Part shown: positions 1 through 10,539 of the stretch, piece after piece | Position numbering within the stretch: the first letter of the stretch is position 1 | Layout: each line of letters starts with the position of its first letter | Source of the DNA: Candidatus Siliceabacter maunaloa | GTDB lineage: Bacteria; Actinomycetota; Thermoleophilia; Solirubrobacterales; Solirubrobacteraceae | Assembly (NCBI GenBank): GCA_024330185.1 | Contig: JANDLV010000009.1 | Location: forward strand, 1 to 64,000 | DNA: 64,000 bases | Direction of reading: 5' to 3' | The notes under the pieces: model-generated | The model's input: only the letters and a program-made list of their open reading frames with translations | What the model was told of the DNA's origin: nothing | The model's database searches: none | Translations under genes and position numbers: made by a program

Positions 1-2205
1 GCGCTGCGGCCCCTGCGCGCCGGCGCCCTGTGCCTGTTCGCCGGGGTGACCCTCGCCCTCGCGGCGGGAACGCTGGGTCTGGGGCCCGGCGGCGCGCGCG
101 AGGGCCTCTGGGAGCCGGCCGTCTCCCGCCCGCGCGGCGGGATCGCCGGAGAGGCCCTTTTCTGGGCCTCCAGCAGCCTGTTCTCGACGGTCGGCGCGCA
201 CATCCTCGCGCTGTTCCTGCTCGCCGCCGCGGTCCTGCTGCTCACCGGCGCGACGATCGCGGGCGTGGTGCGCACCACGGGCACCTCGATCGCCGATCAC
301 ACCAGGATCCTGCGCACCCCGCGTCCCAAGGGCGAGGAGCCGTCGCAGGACGAGCCCGAGCAGGCGCCTGATCCGCCGCCCCAGCCCTTCGGGCCGCCGG
401 AGCCCGAGGGCCTGGAGCCCATCGTGCGCGCAACGCACGTCGAGGCGCCGTCCCTGGACGCCGTGGAGCGCTACCCCGACCTGTTCGGCGACGGCACGGC
501 CCTGACCCCGGACGACCTGGAGGCCGAGGAGGAGCCCGAGTCCGAGCCCGCGGCCCGGGCCGAGGCGGAGCCCGGGCCCCCGTCGCTCGACGAGCAGCCC
601 ACGGTCTCCATCCGCGCCGAGGATCTCACCCCGCAGGGCCGCCTGCGCGGCACGGTCACCGACGACCCCGCGTTCCAGTGGAAGCTGCCCCTGCCGCGCC
701 GCGTGCTCACCCGTTCCACCGCCGAGCAGGCCCAGGGCGGGCCAGACGACGTCCGCGTGCAGCAGCAGACCGCCGCCCAGCTGGTGGAGGCACTGGGGCA
801 CTTCGGCGTGGAGTCCAAGATCGTGGGCACGGTCGCCGGCCCGCACATCACCCGCTACGAGCTGCGCCTGGCGCCCGGCATCAAGATGAGCAAGGTCGCC
901 CAGCTCAAGGACGACCTGGCCTACGCCCTGGCCGCCGTCGACATCCGCATCCTCGCGCCGATCCCCGGCAAGACCGCCGTGGGCATCGAGGTCCCCAACC
1001 TGCGCCGGCGCATCGTCCACCTGGGCGACGTCTTCCAAGAGGCCCCGGAGGGCTGGTCGCCGCTCACCGTCTGGCTGGGCAAGGACGTCGCGGGCAAGGC
1101 CATCGGCGCCGACCTGGCCAAGATGCCCCACATACTGGTGGCCGGCACCACCGGCGCGGGCAAGTCGGGCGCGGTCAACGCGATGCTCTCCAGCCTCCTG
1201 CTGCGCGCCACCCCGCACGAGCTGCGCCTCGTCCTCGTGGACCCCAAGCAAGTTGAGCTCAATCACTACGAGTCGATCCCCCACCTGCTCACGCCGGTCA
1301 TCACCTCCCCGCGCAAGGCGGCCAACGCCCTGCAGAACCTGGTCAGGGAGATGGAGGACCGCTACGCGATCATGGCGCTGGCCAAGACGCGCTCCCTGCC
1401 CGAGCTCAACCGCCACCGTGGCGGGCGCGGGGATGCGCCGCTGCCCTACATCCTGTGCATCATCGACGAGCTGGCCGACCTGATGATGGTGGCCCCCGCC
1501 GACGTGGAGGACTCGATCATCCGCCTGGCCCAGAAGGCGCGGGCGGTGGGCATCCATCTCGTGCTGGCCACGCAGTCCCCCCGTGTGGACGTGATCACGG
1601 GGATGATCAAGGCCAACGTCCCCTCGCGGATCGCCTTCGCCGTGTCCTCGCAGACCGACTCGCGGGTGATCCTCGACCAGAACGGCGCCGAGTCGCTGCT
1701 GGGCCAGGGAGACATGCTCTTCTCGCCCGTGGGCTCCAGCCGCCTGCAGCGCATCCAGGGCGCCTACATCGACGAGGCCCAGATCGAGCAGCTCACCGAC
1801 TTCTGGCGCCGCCAGGGTGAGCCTGAGCTGCGCGAGGAGCTGCTCGATGAGGTCGAGGCCCAGGAGGGCGGGGAGGACGCGCCGGGCGAGTTCGACCCCG
1901 ACGAGGACCCGCTCCTGCCCGACGCCATCCGCCTGGTGGCCGAGATGCAGACCGCCTCGACGTCCATGCTCCAGCGCCGTCTGCGCCTGGGCTACACCCG
2001 GGCGGGCCGGCTGATCGACATGCTCGAGCGCCGCGGCGTGATCTCCGGCTACGAGGGCTCCAAGCCGCGTCAGGTGCTGGTCGCCCAAAGCGACGTCGAC
2101 CGGGTAGTGGCGGCGCTGGGCGAGCGCGCGGACGAACCGACCACCGAGGTCGAGCTGCCCGAGTCCGAGCCTGTCGGCGCCGAGGATCGGGCACTACCCT
2201 CCTGA
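1..2205 (+). CDS. ftsK: DNA translocase FtsK/SpoIIIE (5' partial)
   Basis: FtsK pumps chromosomal DNA through the division septum as a membrane-anchored hexameric ATPase. The frame is open to the left window edge, so the true start lies outside; the visible N-terminus keeps only one or two hydrophobic segments (about bases 1-270) of the usual four. An acidic/proline-rich linker follows, then the motor: Walker A GTTGAGKS at 1147-1170 and Walker B LCIIDE at about 1453-1470. The C-terminal winged-helix gamma domain that reads orientation sequences spans roughly 1915-2100. A rodZ-like gene starts five bases after the stop, suggesting one transcript. Confidence 0.95.
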   Translation, partial: ALRPLRAGALCLFAGVTLALAAGTLGLGPGGAREGLWEPAVSRPRGGIAGEALFWASSSLFSTVGAHILALFLLAAAVLLLTGATIAGVVRTTGTSIADHTRILRTPRPKGEEPSQDEPEQAPDPPPQPFGPPEPEGLEPIVRATHVEAPSLDAVERYPDLFGDGTALTPDDLEAEEEPESEPAARAEAEPGPPSLDEQPTVSIRAEDLTPQGRLRGTVTDDPAFQWKLPLPRRVLTRSTAEQAQGGPDDVRVQQQTAAQLVEALGHFGVESKIVGTVAGPHITRYELRLAPGIKMSKVAQLKDDLAYALAAVDIRILAPIPGKTAVGIEVPNLRRRIVHLGDVFQEAPEGWSPLTVWLGKDVAGKAIGADLAKMPHILVAGTTGAGKSGAVNAMLSSLLLRATPHELRLVLVDPKQVELNHYESIPHLLTPVITSPRKAANALQNLVREMEDRYAIMALAKTRSLPELNRHRGGRGDAPLPYILCIIDELADLMMVAPADVEDSIIRLAQKARAVGIHLVLATQSPRVDVITGMIKANVPSRIAFAVSSQTDSRVILDQNGAESLLGQGDMLFSPVGSSRLQRIQGAYIDEAQIEQLTDFWRRQGEPELREELLDEVEAQEGGEDAPGEFDPDEDPLLPDAIRLVAEMQTASTSMLQRRLRLGYTRAGRLIDMLERRGVISGYEGSKPRQVLVAQSDVDRVVAALGERADEPTTEVELPESEPVGAEDRALPS

Positions 2206-2210
2206 TCACA

Positions 2211-3011
2211 ATGGCGGACATCGGCTCCACTCTGCGTGAGGCGCGCATGCGCGCGCGCATGGACATCACCGATCTGGAGACGCAGACCAAGATCCGCGCC
2301 AAGTACCTGCGCGCGCTGGAGAACGAGGAGTGGGAGCTGCTGCCCGGCCCCGCCTACGTCAAGACCTTCCTGCGCACCTACGCGGCGGCGCTGGGCCTGG
2401 ACTCCCGCGTGCTGGTCGAGGAGTACAAGCTGCGCTTCGAGAACCTCTCGGACATCGAGCAACAGCCCATCGCGCCCACCCGGGCCACGACGGGTCGCTA
2501 CGCGCGCAAGCCGACCGCCCCGCCGCGCGGGCTGGTCGTGGGGGTGGTCGTCGTGGCGCTGCTGGCCGCGCTGTGGGCGCTGGGCACCGCGGGCGGCGAG
2601 GAGGGCGACCGCAGCGCCGGGCAGGCCACAGCGCCGCAGGACGCCAACGGGGGCGGCGAGGAGCAGCCCGAGGGCGGGGGCGACGAGGAGGCCGAAGAGG
2701 AGCCCGAGGACGCCTCGGAGGAGGAGCCCGAGGAGGTCCGCCTGCGCCTGGAGGCCACCGGACCCGTCTACGTCTGCCTGGCCGACGACAACGGCATCCT
2801 GGTGCGCGGCGAGGAGCTGGCCGCCGGCGACGAGACCGACACCTTCGAGGCTCGGCGCTTTCGCATGATCCTGGGCAACAACGCCGTCGAGATGATCATC
2901 AACGGCGAGCGGCGTGACGTCCCGTCTTCGGACGACCGCATCCTGCTCGCGCTGACCCAGGGCCAGGGCCGCCAGCCCCTCCCCGAGTCCAGCGCGCCTG
3001 ACTGCACGTGA
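2211..3011 (+). CDS. rodZ: RodZ-like helix-turn-helix membrane protein
   Basis: A 266-residue RodZ-type protein. RodZ links MreB-type shape machinery to the membrane in rods; in actinobacteria its role is less clear. The cytoplasmic N-terminus (about residues 1-70) is a Cro/HTH_25-type helix-turn-helix. A single membrane span lies near residues 107-126, then a strongly acidic Glu-rich linker (about 140-175) and a C-terminal beta domain of the DUF4115 type. The ATG lies directly behind ftsK. Its stop overlaps the cinA start by four bases (GTGA), so the two are probably translationally coupled. Confidence 0.85.
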   Translation: MADIGSTLREARMRARMDITDLETQTKIRAKYLRALENEEWELLPGPAYVKTFLRTYAAALGLDSRVLVEEYKLRFENLSDIEQQPIAPTRATTGRYARKPTAPPRGLVVGVVVVALLAALWALGTAGGEEGDRSAGQATAPQDANGGGEEQPEGGGDEEAEEEPEDASEEEPEEVRLRLEATGPVYVCLADDNGILVRGEELAAGDETDTFEARRFRMILGNNAVEMIINGERRDVPSSDDRILLALTQGQGRQPLPESSAPDCT

Positions 3012-4309
3012 GCGCCCGCGCGGCGATCCTGGTCACCGGCACCGAGGTGCTGACGGGCCGGGTGAGCGATCGCAACGGGCCGTGGCTGGCCGACCGGCTG
3101 CTGGAGCTGGGGGTGGACGTCGCGCAGACAGCGATCGTGGCCGATCGCCCGCAGGAGCTCCTGGCAACGCTGCGCTTCCTCGCCGATCAGGGGGTCGACA
3201 TGGTCATCACCAGCGGCGGCCTCGGCCCGACCGCCGACGACCTGACCGCCGAGGTCGTGGCGGCGTTCCAGGAGCGCCCGCTGATGCTCGACGAGGCCCT
3301 GGAGGGGCGCATCGCCGAGATCCTGCGCCCGCTGGCCTTGCGGTTCCCGGACCTGGACGTGGACGCGGTGCGGGCGGGCAACGCCAAGCAGGCGCTCGTG
3401 CCCAGGGGGGCGACGGTGCTCGAGCCGGTGGGCACCGCGCCGGGGCTCGTGGTGCCGCCGCCGGAGGGCTCGCCAGGCGGCCCGACGGTCGTGGTGCTAC
3501 CCGGTCCGCCGCGCGAGCTGCAGCCCATGTGGGGCGATGCTGTCGTCAAGGACGCCTTCCGCGCCGCCACCGCGGGTGCCGGCGACCTGCGCCAGCGGAC
3601 GCTGCGGCTGTTCGGCCTGCCCGAGTCCGAGATCGCCGCGACGCTGCGCCAGGCCGTGGCGGACGGGGTGGCGCTGGAGCGACTGGAGGTGACGACCTGC
3701 CTGCGCCGCGGCGAGGTCGAGGTGGTCACCCGGTTCGAGCCGCCGGCTCAGTCCGTCCACGACGCCCTGGCTGACGTGGTGCGCACGCGCCACGCCGACA
3801 CCCTCTTCTCCGACGACGGGCGGTCGGTGGACGCGATGGTCCTCGACGCGCTGCGCGGCCCGCCGGCGCGACGGATCGCTGTAGCCGAGTCGTGCACGGG
3901 CGGCCTGCTGGCCGCGCGGCTGACCGAACGGGCGGGCTCGTCGGAGGTGGTCGCCGGCGGTCTGGTGGTGTACGCCAACGAGGCCAAGGTGTCGCTGGCG
4001 GGGGTGGATCCAGGGCTCATCGCTTCGTTTGGCGCGGTGTCCGTCGAGGTGGCGCGGGCGCTGGCGTCGGGTGCTTGTGACCGCTTCGGCGCCGACGTGG
4101 GGGTGGGCGTGACCGGGGTGGCGGGTCCGACCGGGGGCACCGAGGACAAGCCCGTGGGCACCGTGTGCCTGTCGGCCGTCCTGGCCGACGGCGGCGGTGC
4201 CCTGACTCACCGCGTCACCCTCCCCGGCGCGCGCTTCGACGTGCGCGATCGCTCCACCACCGTCGCGCTGCACCTCGTCCGCCGCCTGCTCGCGGGCGAG
4301 CGCGACTGA
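3008..4309 (+). CDS. cinA: CinA, competence/damage-inducible protein A
   Basis: A full-length (433 aa) two-domain CinA. The N-terminal half is the molybdopterin-binding-like COG1058 domain with the signature [10 protein letters not shown] (about residue 73 on), associated in the family with ADP-ribose pyrophosphatase activity. The C-terminal half is the NMN deamidase domain, with [10 protein letters not shown] and a GVTGVAGP stretch. The protein works in pyridine-nucleotide salvage and often sits near recA, as here. GTG start, overlapping the rodZ-like stop by four bases. No intact gene follows for about 640 bases. Confidence 0.93.
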   Translation: MSARAAILVTGTEVLTGRVSDRNGPWLADRLLELGVDVAQTAIVADRPQELLATLRFLADQGVDMVITSGGLGPTADDLTAEVVAAFQERPLMLDEALEGRIAEILRPLALRFPDLDVDAVRAGNAKQALVPRGATVLEPVGTAPGLVVPPPEGSPGGPTVVVLPGPPRELQPMWGDAVVKDAFRAATAGAGDLRQRTLRLFGLPESEIAATLRQAVADGVALERLEVTTCLRRGEVEVVTRFEPPAQSVHDALADVVRTRHADTLFSDDGRSVDAMVLDALRGPPARRIAVAESCTGGLLAARLTERAGSSEVVAGGLVVYANEAKVSLAGVDPGLIASFGAVSVEVARALASGACDRFGADVGVGVTGVAGPTGGTEDKPVGTVCLSAVLADGGGALTHRVTLPGARFDVRDRSTTVALHLVRRLLAGERD

Positions 4310-4342
4310 CGCTTGACGAGTCACCGCGACATGGACGTCAGG

Positions 4343-4387
4343 AGTGGGAAATTCTCGCGATCAGAAGTGGGGACTATTACGCGACCA
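4343..4387 (+). repeat. Two imperfect tandem copies, possible insertion-sequence end remnant
   Basis: AGTGGGAAATTCTCGCGATC (from 4343) is followed 23 bases later by the related AGTGGGGACTATTACGCGAC (from 4366). The block is AT-rich against its surroundings. Tandem terminal repeats of this general look are found at the ends of IS21-family elements, but no transposase is present, so this is only a possible relic. Confidence 0.3.
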
Positions 4388-4601
4388 CTGCCAGATTCGG
4401 CCTGGTCCGCGCGCGGCAGCGCCGCCTGCCGCGCGCCCCGCGCTGCCCGAGCACGAGCGCCTGCGCCGCGAGCGGTGCACGCGGGGGACCGTGGCCAAGC
4501 TCGTAATCGACGGCCCGGTGGTGGTCCGCGAGCCGACGGACGTGGCGGAGCCCGAGGGCTCGACGGGCTGAGCCGCACCTCGGGGCGCCTATCCCGCGGT
4601 A

Positions 4602-4625
4602 CTCCACGTCAGATCTGACGTGGAG
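4602..4625. repeat. Perfect 24-bp palindrome
   Basis: The arms CTCCACGTCAGA and TCTGACGTGGAG are exact reverse complements with no spacer. There is no T-run after it, so it does not look like a Rho-independent terminator. A dyad of this length resembles a repressor operator or a recombination site. It sits just before the decayed reading frame at 4644. Confidence 0.8.
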
Positions 4626-4643
4626 ATCGCGACTTCGTCCCCG

Positions 4644-4867
4644 ATGACCAGATACCTCGAGATCGACATGCCGGCGCACTTCGCTCTCGAGTGCTTGACC
4701 GACACAGGGGCGTGGATCGACCACGGGCTTTATCGCGCCCAGGATTTCGGGCGCACCGACGACGGCACGAACTGTTGTTGGCCAGCGGCTGGTCGCGGCT
4801 GTACCTGCGGTGTCTGCGACAGGACGGTTGCGTCATCTACGTGGTGGATGGCGCCAATCATTCCTAA
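4644..4867 (+). pseudogene. Frameshifted short hypothetical gene
   Basis: From ATG 4644 the frame gives a plausible globular start (MTRYLEIDMPAHFALECLTD) up to about base 4765. It then turns into a Cys/Trp-rich, unlikely sequence. Switching frame near 4765 gives a protein-like continuation (SGWSRLYLRCLRQDG) that ends at a stop at 4865-4867. This pattern suggests a small gene broken by one indel. The family is not recognised. The frame chosen is a judgement on sequence appearance only. Confidence 0.3.
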
Positions 4868-4948
4868 CACGTACCAGTACCGCCTGGTTCCCTTTCCAAG
4901 CAAGCGCTATTGGCCGTCGGGCGAGACGTCGCCTTGAGCGGCTGACGC

Positions 4949-5686
4949 TCACATGACCATTCGCATGATCAGCCCGGTGTCGTCGGTCTCGCCGCCGAGT
5001 TCCTCATGGGCGCCGCGGCGGACGCGAAGGGCCGTGTTGAGTGCGGCCAGAGCGTCGAGCGCGTCGCCGGTCTCGACGGATCTGCCATCGGGCCCGAAGG
5101 CGACGAGCTTGTCGAGCAGGCCGGGAAAGCGGTCGCAGAGCAGCTGCAGACGCTTGGCCTGGCCGCTGACGCTCTTCTTTCCGCGCAGGATTTCGCCGTC
5201 GGCGAGCACCTTGAAGGACAGCTCTGGATGGCATTCCCAGAGCCACGACTGGGCTCTGGAGTCGGCCTGCAGGTACTTGTCGGCCTCGCTGACCTTCGGT
5301 GCAATGCCGAATGATTGCGCGCTCAAGCCTTTGACCGCGGGATCCTTGAGCTTGGCAGCGGCTACAACTTTGCGCGCGTCCTGGTAGGTGGCGGCGCCAG
5401 CTAGCGATCGTGACGGGGGCGCGAAGACCGCACTGGCGCGGACACCGAGCAGCTTGCGCGCCTCTTTGTCACAAGGGCGCGGTTCGACCACGTTCAACAG
5501 CCCCATCGGAATGTCGACGGTGACGGGGACGCCATCGGCACCTTGCCCGCGCAAGGCCGCGATCTCCTCGAAGGTCTCGACGAGCTGCAGCTCCACGTGC
5601 GTGACATCCGTGGGGTCACCGTGGCCGAGCGCGGCCAGCCATCCGCCACGCGCTCCATCGACACCGACGGCGAGCAGCTGTCCCAT
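4949..5686 (-). CDS. DUF429 family protein (predicted RNase H-fold)
   Basis: About 245 residues. The opening LLAVGVDGARGGWLAAL and the later TVDIPMGLL match the DUF429 pattern, where acidic residues on early beta strands are thought to form an RNase H-like active site; the cellular role is unknown. I chose ATG 5686 rather than the longer frame up to 5794, because the extra 36 residues are basic and unlike the family. The gene is convergent with the decayed frame at 4644 and divergent from recA. A second, clearly different DUF429 protein is encoded at 26448-27272. Confidence 0.75.
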   Translation of the reverse strand: MGQLLAVGVDGARGGWLAALGHGDPTDVTHVELQLVETFEEIAALRGQGADGVPVTVDIPMGLLNVVEPRPCDKEARKLLGVRASAVFAPPSRSLAGAATYQDARKVVAAAKLKDPAVKGLSAQSFGIAPKVSEADKYLQADSRAQSWLWECHPELSFKVLADGEILRGKKSVSGQAKRLQLLCDRFPGLLDKLVAFGPDGRSVETGDALDALAALNTALRVRRGAHEELGGETDDTGLIMRMVM

Positions 5687-5881
5687 TGAGCCGAGGTCTA
5701 TCAGGGAGCTGGTGCGAATGCGCGGTGCGGCAGCGCAGCGCGGGCTGAGCCGCGCGTCTCGCTGCGCAGATCCGGCACACGGCGTGACAGTCACGGCACG
5801 CCGCCGGTCATACGGTCGTTCCGTCCGACGCCGCCTTCACCATGGACGGCCGACCGCTTGAGAAAGGCAGCCCGATCCCCC

Positions 5882-8077
<2,196 letters not shown>

Positions 8078-8120
8078 TGGCCGCCCCCGCAGCTACACAC
8101 CGTTCCGGGGACGACCACTA

Positions 8121-8630
8121 GTGGTCGAGGCAGCTCACACCGCCCGCTCAGCGGCGCCCGACCCCGAGGCCCGCCGGCAGCACGCCCTCGACCTGGCCTA
8201 CCGACACCTCGGACGCCGGGATCGCACGGTGCTCGAGGTGCGCCGCCACCTCGAGGGCAAGCGGGTGGAGCCCACCGCTATCGAGGCGGCGATCGCCGAG
8301 CTGTGCGAGCAGGGCTACCTCGACGACGCCGGCTACGCGCAGCGCTTCACCGAGGACCGGCGCCTGCTTGACGGCTGGGGCCCTGACCGCATAGAGAGCA
8401 AGCTCGCGAGCGCGGGCGTCGACGCGGAGCTGATCGCCCGCGCGCTTGCCGCTCGCGACGAGAGTGACGAGCTGGAGGTGGCGGTCACCCTCCTGCGCCG
8501 GCGCTTCGCCGAGCCGCCCGCCGACGACCGCGCCCGCGAGCGCGCGCTCGGCCTGCTCGTACGCCGCGGCTACGGCCTCGAGCTCGCCCACGACGCGGTA
8601 CGCGCGCTGGAGCGGTCGCAGGCCGCGTAG
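8121..8630 (+). CDS. recX: Regulatory protein RecX
   Basis: A 169-residue, highly charged helical protein with the repeated three-helix units of RecX (AYRHLGRRDRTVLEVRRHLE, then LCEQGYLDDAGYAQRF). RecX binds the RecA filament groove and limits its activity. The GTG start at 8121 is the first that gives a normal length. Its position directly after recA is the classic arrangement and suggests cotranscription. Confidence 0.9.
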   Translation: MVEAAHTARSAAPDPEARRQHALDLAYRHLGRRDRTVLEVRRHLEGKRVEPTAIEAAIAELCEQGYLDDAGYAQRFTEDRRLLDGWGPDRIESKLASAGVDAELIARALAARDESDELEVAVTLLRRRFAEPPADDRARERALGLLVRRGYGLELAHDAVRALERSQAA

Positions 8631-9089
8631 AGTCCTGCGGGCTGCAGCCGTCCCAGCTCGCGTGAGCCTCGGCGGGGCGGTTCTCCGGCCCCTTCGGCGC
8701 ACCTGGGCGCGAGCGTCCACGCGCCACCCCTCGCGCTCCGAGCTCCATCCCTCCCGTCCTGAGCACGCGGCGTTTGCCTGCGACCTCCCGTCCCACTACG
8801 ATGGTCGGAGAACAGGACGGGCCCGCGAAGCCCCTGAAACCGCAGCAAATCCGCCACTTTTCCGATACTGCAGGCACTCGGTCGATGCGACAGCAAACCA
8901 TACAACGACGACCAGGCTCACAGCCCTCTGCCACCGCGCCGCCCGGCGCGCTCGGGGGATTCGGCGTGGGGCGAACGCTCCGACGCTGAGCTGCGCGTTC
9001 CAGGGCCCGCCGCTCGGCCCGCTCCGAACCCAAAGAGACGAACACCGTCAGGGCGTGGCCGTGCCCGCCCTGCGGGGAGAGGACGAGCA
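8631..9089. other. Intergenic stretch, no supported gene
   Basis: About 460 bases between recX and rny. A 71-codon open frame from 8774 is present, but it is Pro/Arg-rich and resembles no family I know. The rny leader includes a good purine-rich ribosome site (GGGGAGAGGACGAG) just before 9090. The long leader could hold promoters or an RNA element, but I see no convincing hairpin. Confidence 0.4.
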
Positions 9090-10511
9090 ATGGAGATCAT
9101 CGGCGCCGCAGCCCTCGTGGCCGGAGCGCTCGTGGCCGTCGCCTGGCTGCTCGTACGCAACGGCGGCCTGTCCGGCGGATCCACCGCCACGGCACAGCGC
9201 GACGAGCAGGGTCGCGTGCTGGCCGAGCGCCAGGCCGAGCTCGCCCGTCTGGAGGAGCGTCTCAACGGGCGCGCCTCCGAGCTCGACCGCCGCGAGACCG
9301 AGCAGAACCGCCGTGAGGACCTTCTCGACGGCCAGCGCGACAAGCTCGCCGAGCGCGAGGGCGAGACCGCGCAGGCGCTCGAGCGCGCGTGCGGCATGAG
9401 CGCCGCCCAGGCGCGCAAGACGCTCCTCGAAGAGGTCGAGGAGCAGGCCCACCAGGACCGCGCGCGCCTGTTGCGCCAGGTCGAGGAGGAGACCAAGCGC
9501 ACCGCCGAGCGCAAGGTGCGCAACATCCTCTCGGTGGCCATGCAGCGCCTGGCCGCCAGCCACGCGGCCGAGACGACGGTCTCGGTGGTGCAGCTCCCCT
9601 CCGACGACATGAAGGGGCGCATCATCGGCCGGGAGGGGCGCAACATCCGCGCCCTGGAGAACCTCACGGGCGTGGACTTCATCATCGATGACACGCCCAA
9701 CGCGGTGGTGCTCTCGGGCTTCGATGGCGTGCGCCGCGAGGTTGCCCGGATCACCCTCGAGCGCCTCCTCCAGGACGGTCGCATCCATCCTGCCCGCATC
9801 GAGGAGACCTTCTACCAGGCCAAGTCCGAGCTGGACGAACAGCTCGTCAAGGCCGGCGAGCAGGCCGCCTTCGACGCCAACGTCCAGGGGTTGCACGACG
9901 AGGTCGTCAAGATCCTGGGGCGCCTGCGCTTCCGCACCTCCTACGGCCAGAACGTCCTCGCGCACTCCGTCGAGTGCGCCCAGCTCGCCTCGGTGATGGC
10001 CCACGAGCTGGGCGCCAGCCCGCGCACCGCACGCCGCGCGGCGCTCCTGCACGACATCGGCAAGGCGGTCACCCACGAGATCGAGGGCCCGCACGCGCTG
10101 GTGGGTGGCGACCTCGCGCGACGACACGGCGAGGACGAGGCGGTCGCCCACGCCATGGAGGCCCACCACAACGAGGTCGAGCCCCAGACCGTCGAGGCGG
10201 TGATCGTCCAGTCCGCAGACGCGCTCTCCGGCGCGCGGCCGGGCGCCCGCGGCGAGTCGCTGGAGTCCTACGTCAAGCGCCTGCGCGAGCTCGAGCGCCT
10301 GGCCATGCGCCACACGGGTGTGGACAAGGTCTACGCCATGCAGGCCGGCCGCGAGATCCGCGTCATGGTCGCGCCCACCGCGATCGACGACGACGCAGCA
10401 CTCGTACTCTCCCGCGACATCGCCCGCGAGATCGAGCACGAGCTCGAGTACCCGGGCCAGATCAAGGTGACGGTCATCCGCGAGTCGCGGGCGGTGGAGT
10501 ACGCGAAGTAG
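9090..10511 (+). CDS. rny: Ribonuclease Y
   Basis: A membrane-anchored endoribonuclease that starts mRNA decay. The 473 residues show the standard order. An N-terminal transmembrane helix covers about residues 3-24. A long charged coiled coil follows to about 165. The KH domain contains GRIIGREGRNIRALE. The HD domain has the metal-binding LLHDIGKA and a second His region (MEAHHNEVE). The ATG is preceded by a strong GGGGAGAGGA ribosome site. RNase Y is typical of Firmicutes and some deep actinobacterial lineages, which helps in placing the organism. Confidence 0.95.
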   Translation: MEIIGAAALVAGALVAVAWLLVRNGGLSGGSTATAQRDEQGRVLAERQAELARLEERLNGRASELDRRETEQNRREDLLDGQRDKLAEREGETAQALERACGMSAAQARKTLLEEVEEQAHQDRARLLRQVEEETKRTAERKVRNILSVAMQRLAASHAAETTVSVVQLPSDDMKGRIIGREGRNIRALENLTGVDFIIDDTPNAVVLSGFDGVRREVARITLERLLQDGRIHPARIEETFYQAKSELDEQLVKAGEQAAFDANVQGLHDEVVKILGRLRFRTSYGQNVLAHSVECAQLASVMAHELGASPRTARRAALLHDIGKAVTHEIEGPHALVGGDLARRHGEDEAVAHAMEAHHNEVEPQTVEAVIVQSADALSGARPGARGESLESYVKRLRELERLAMRHTGVDKVYAMQAGREIRVMVAPTAIDDDAALVLSRDIAREIEHELEYPGQIKVTVIRESRAVEYAK

Positions 10512-10539
10512 CGCAGCGGCACGGCGCGGACCCGCAGAC

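Noticed and set aside
4602-4625. The 24-bp palindrome as a transcription terminator for cinA
   Set aside because: It lies about 300 bases after the cinA stop and no T-run follows; a perfect spacerless dyad is also a poor hairpin loop.
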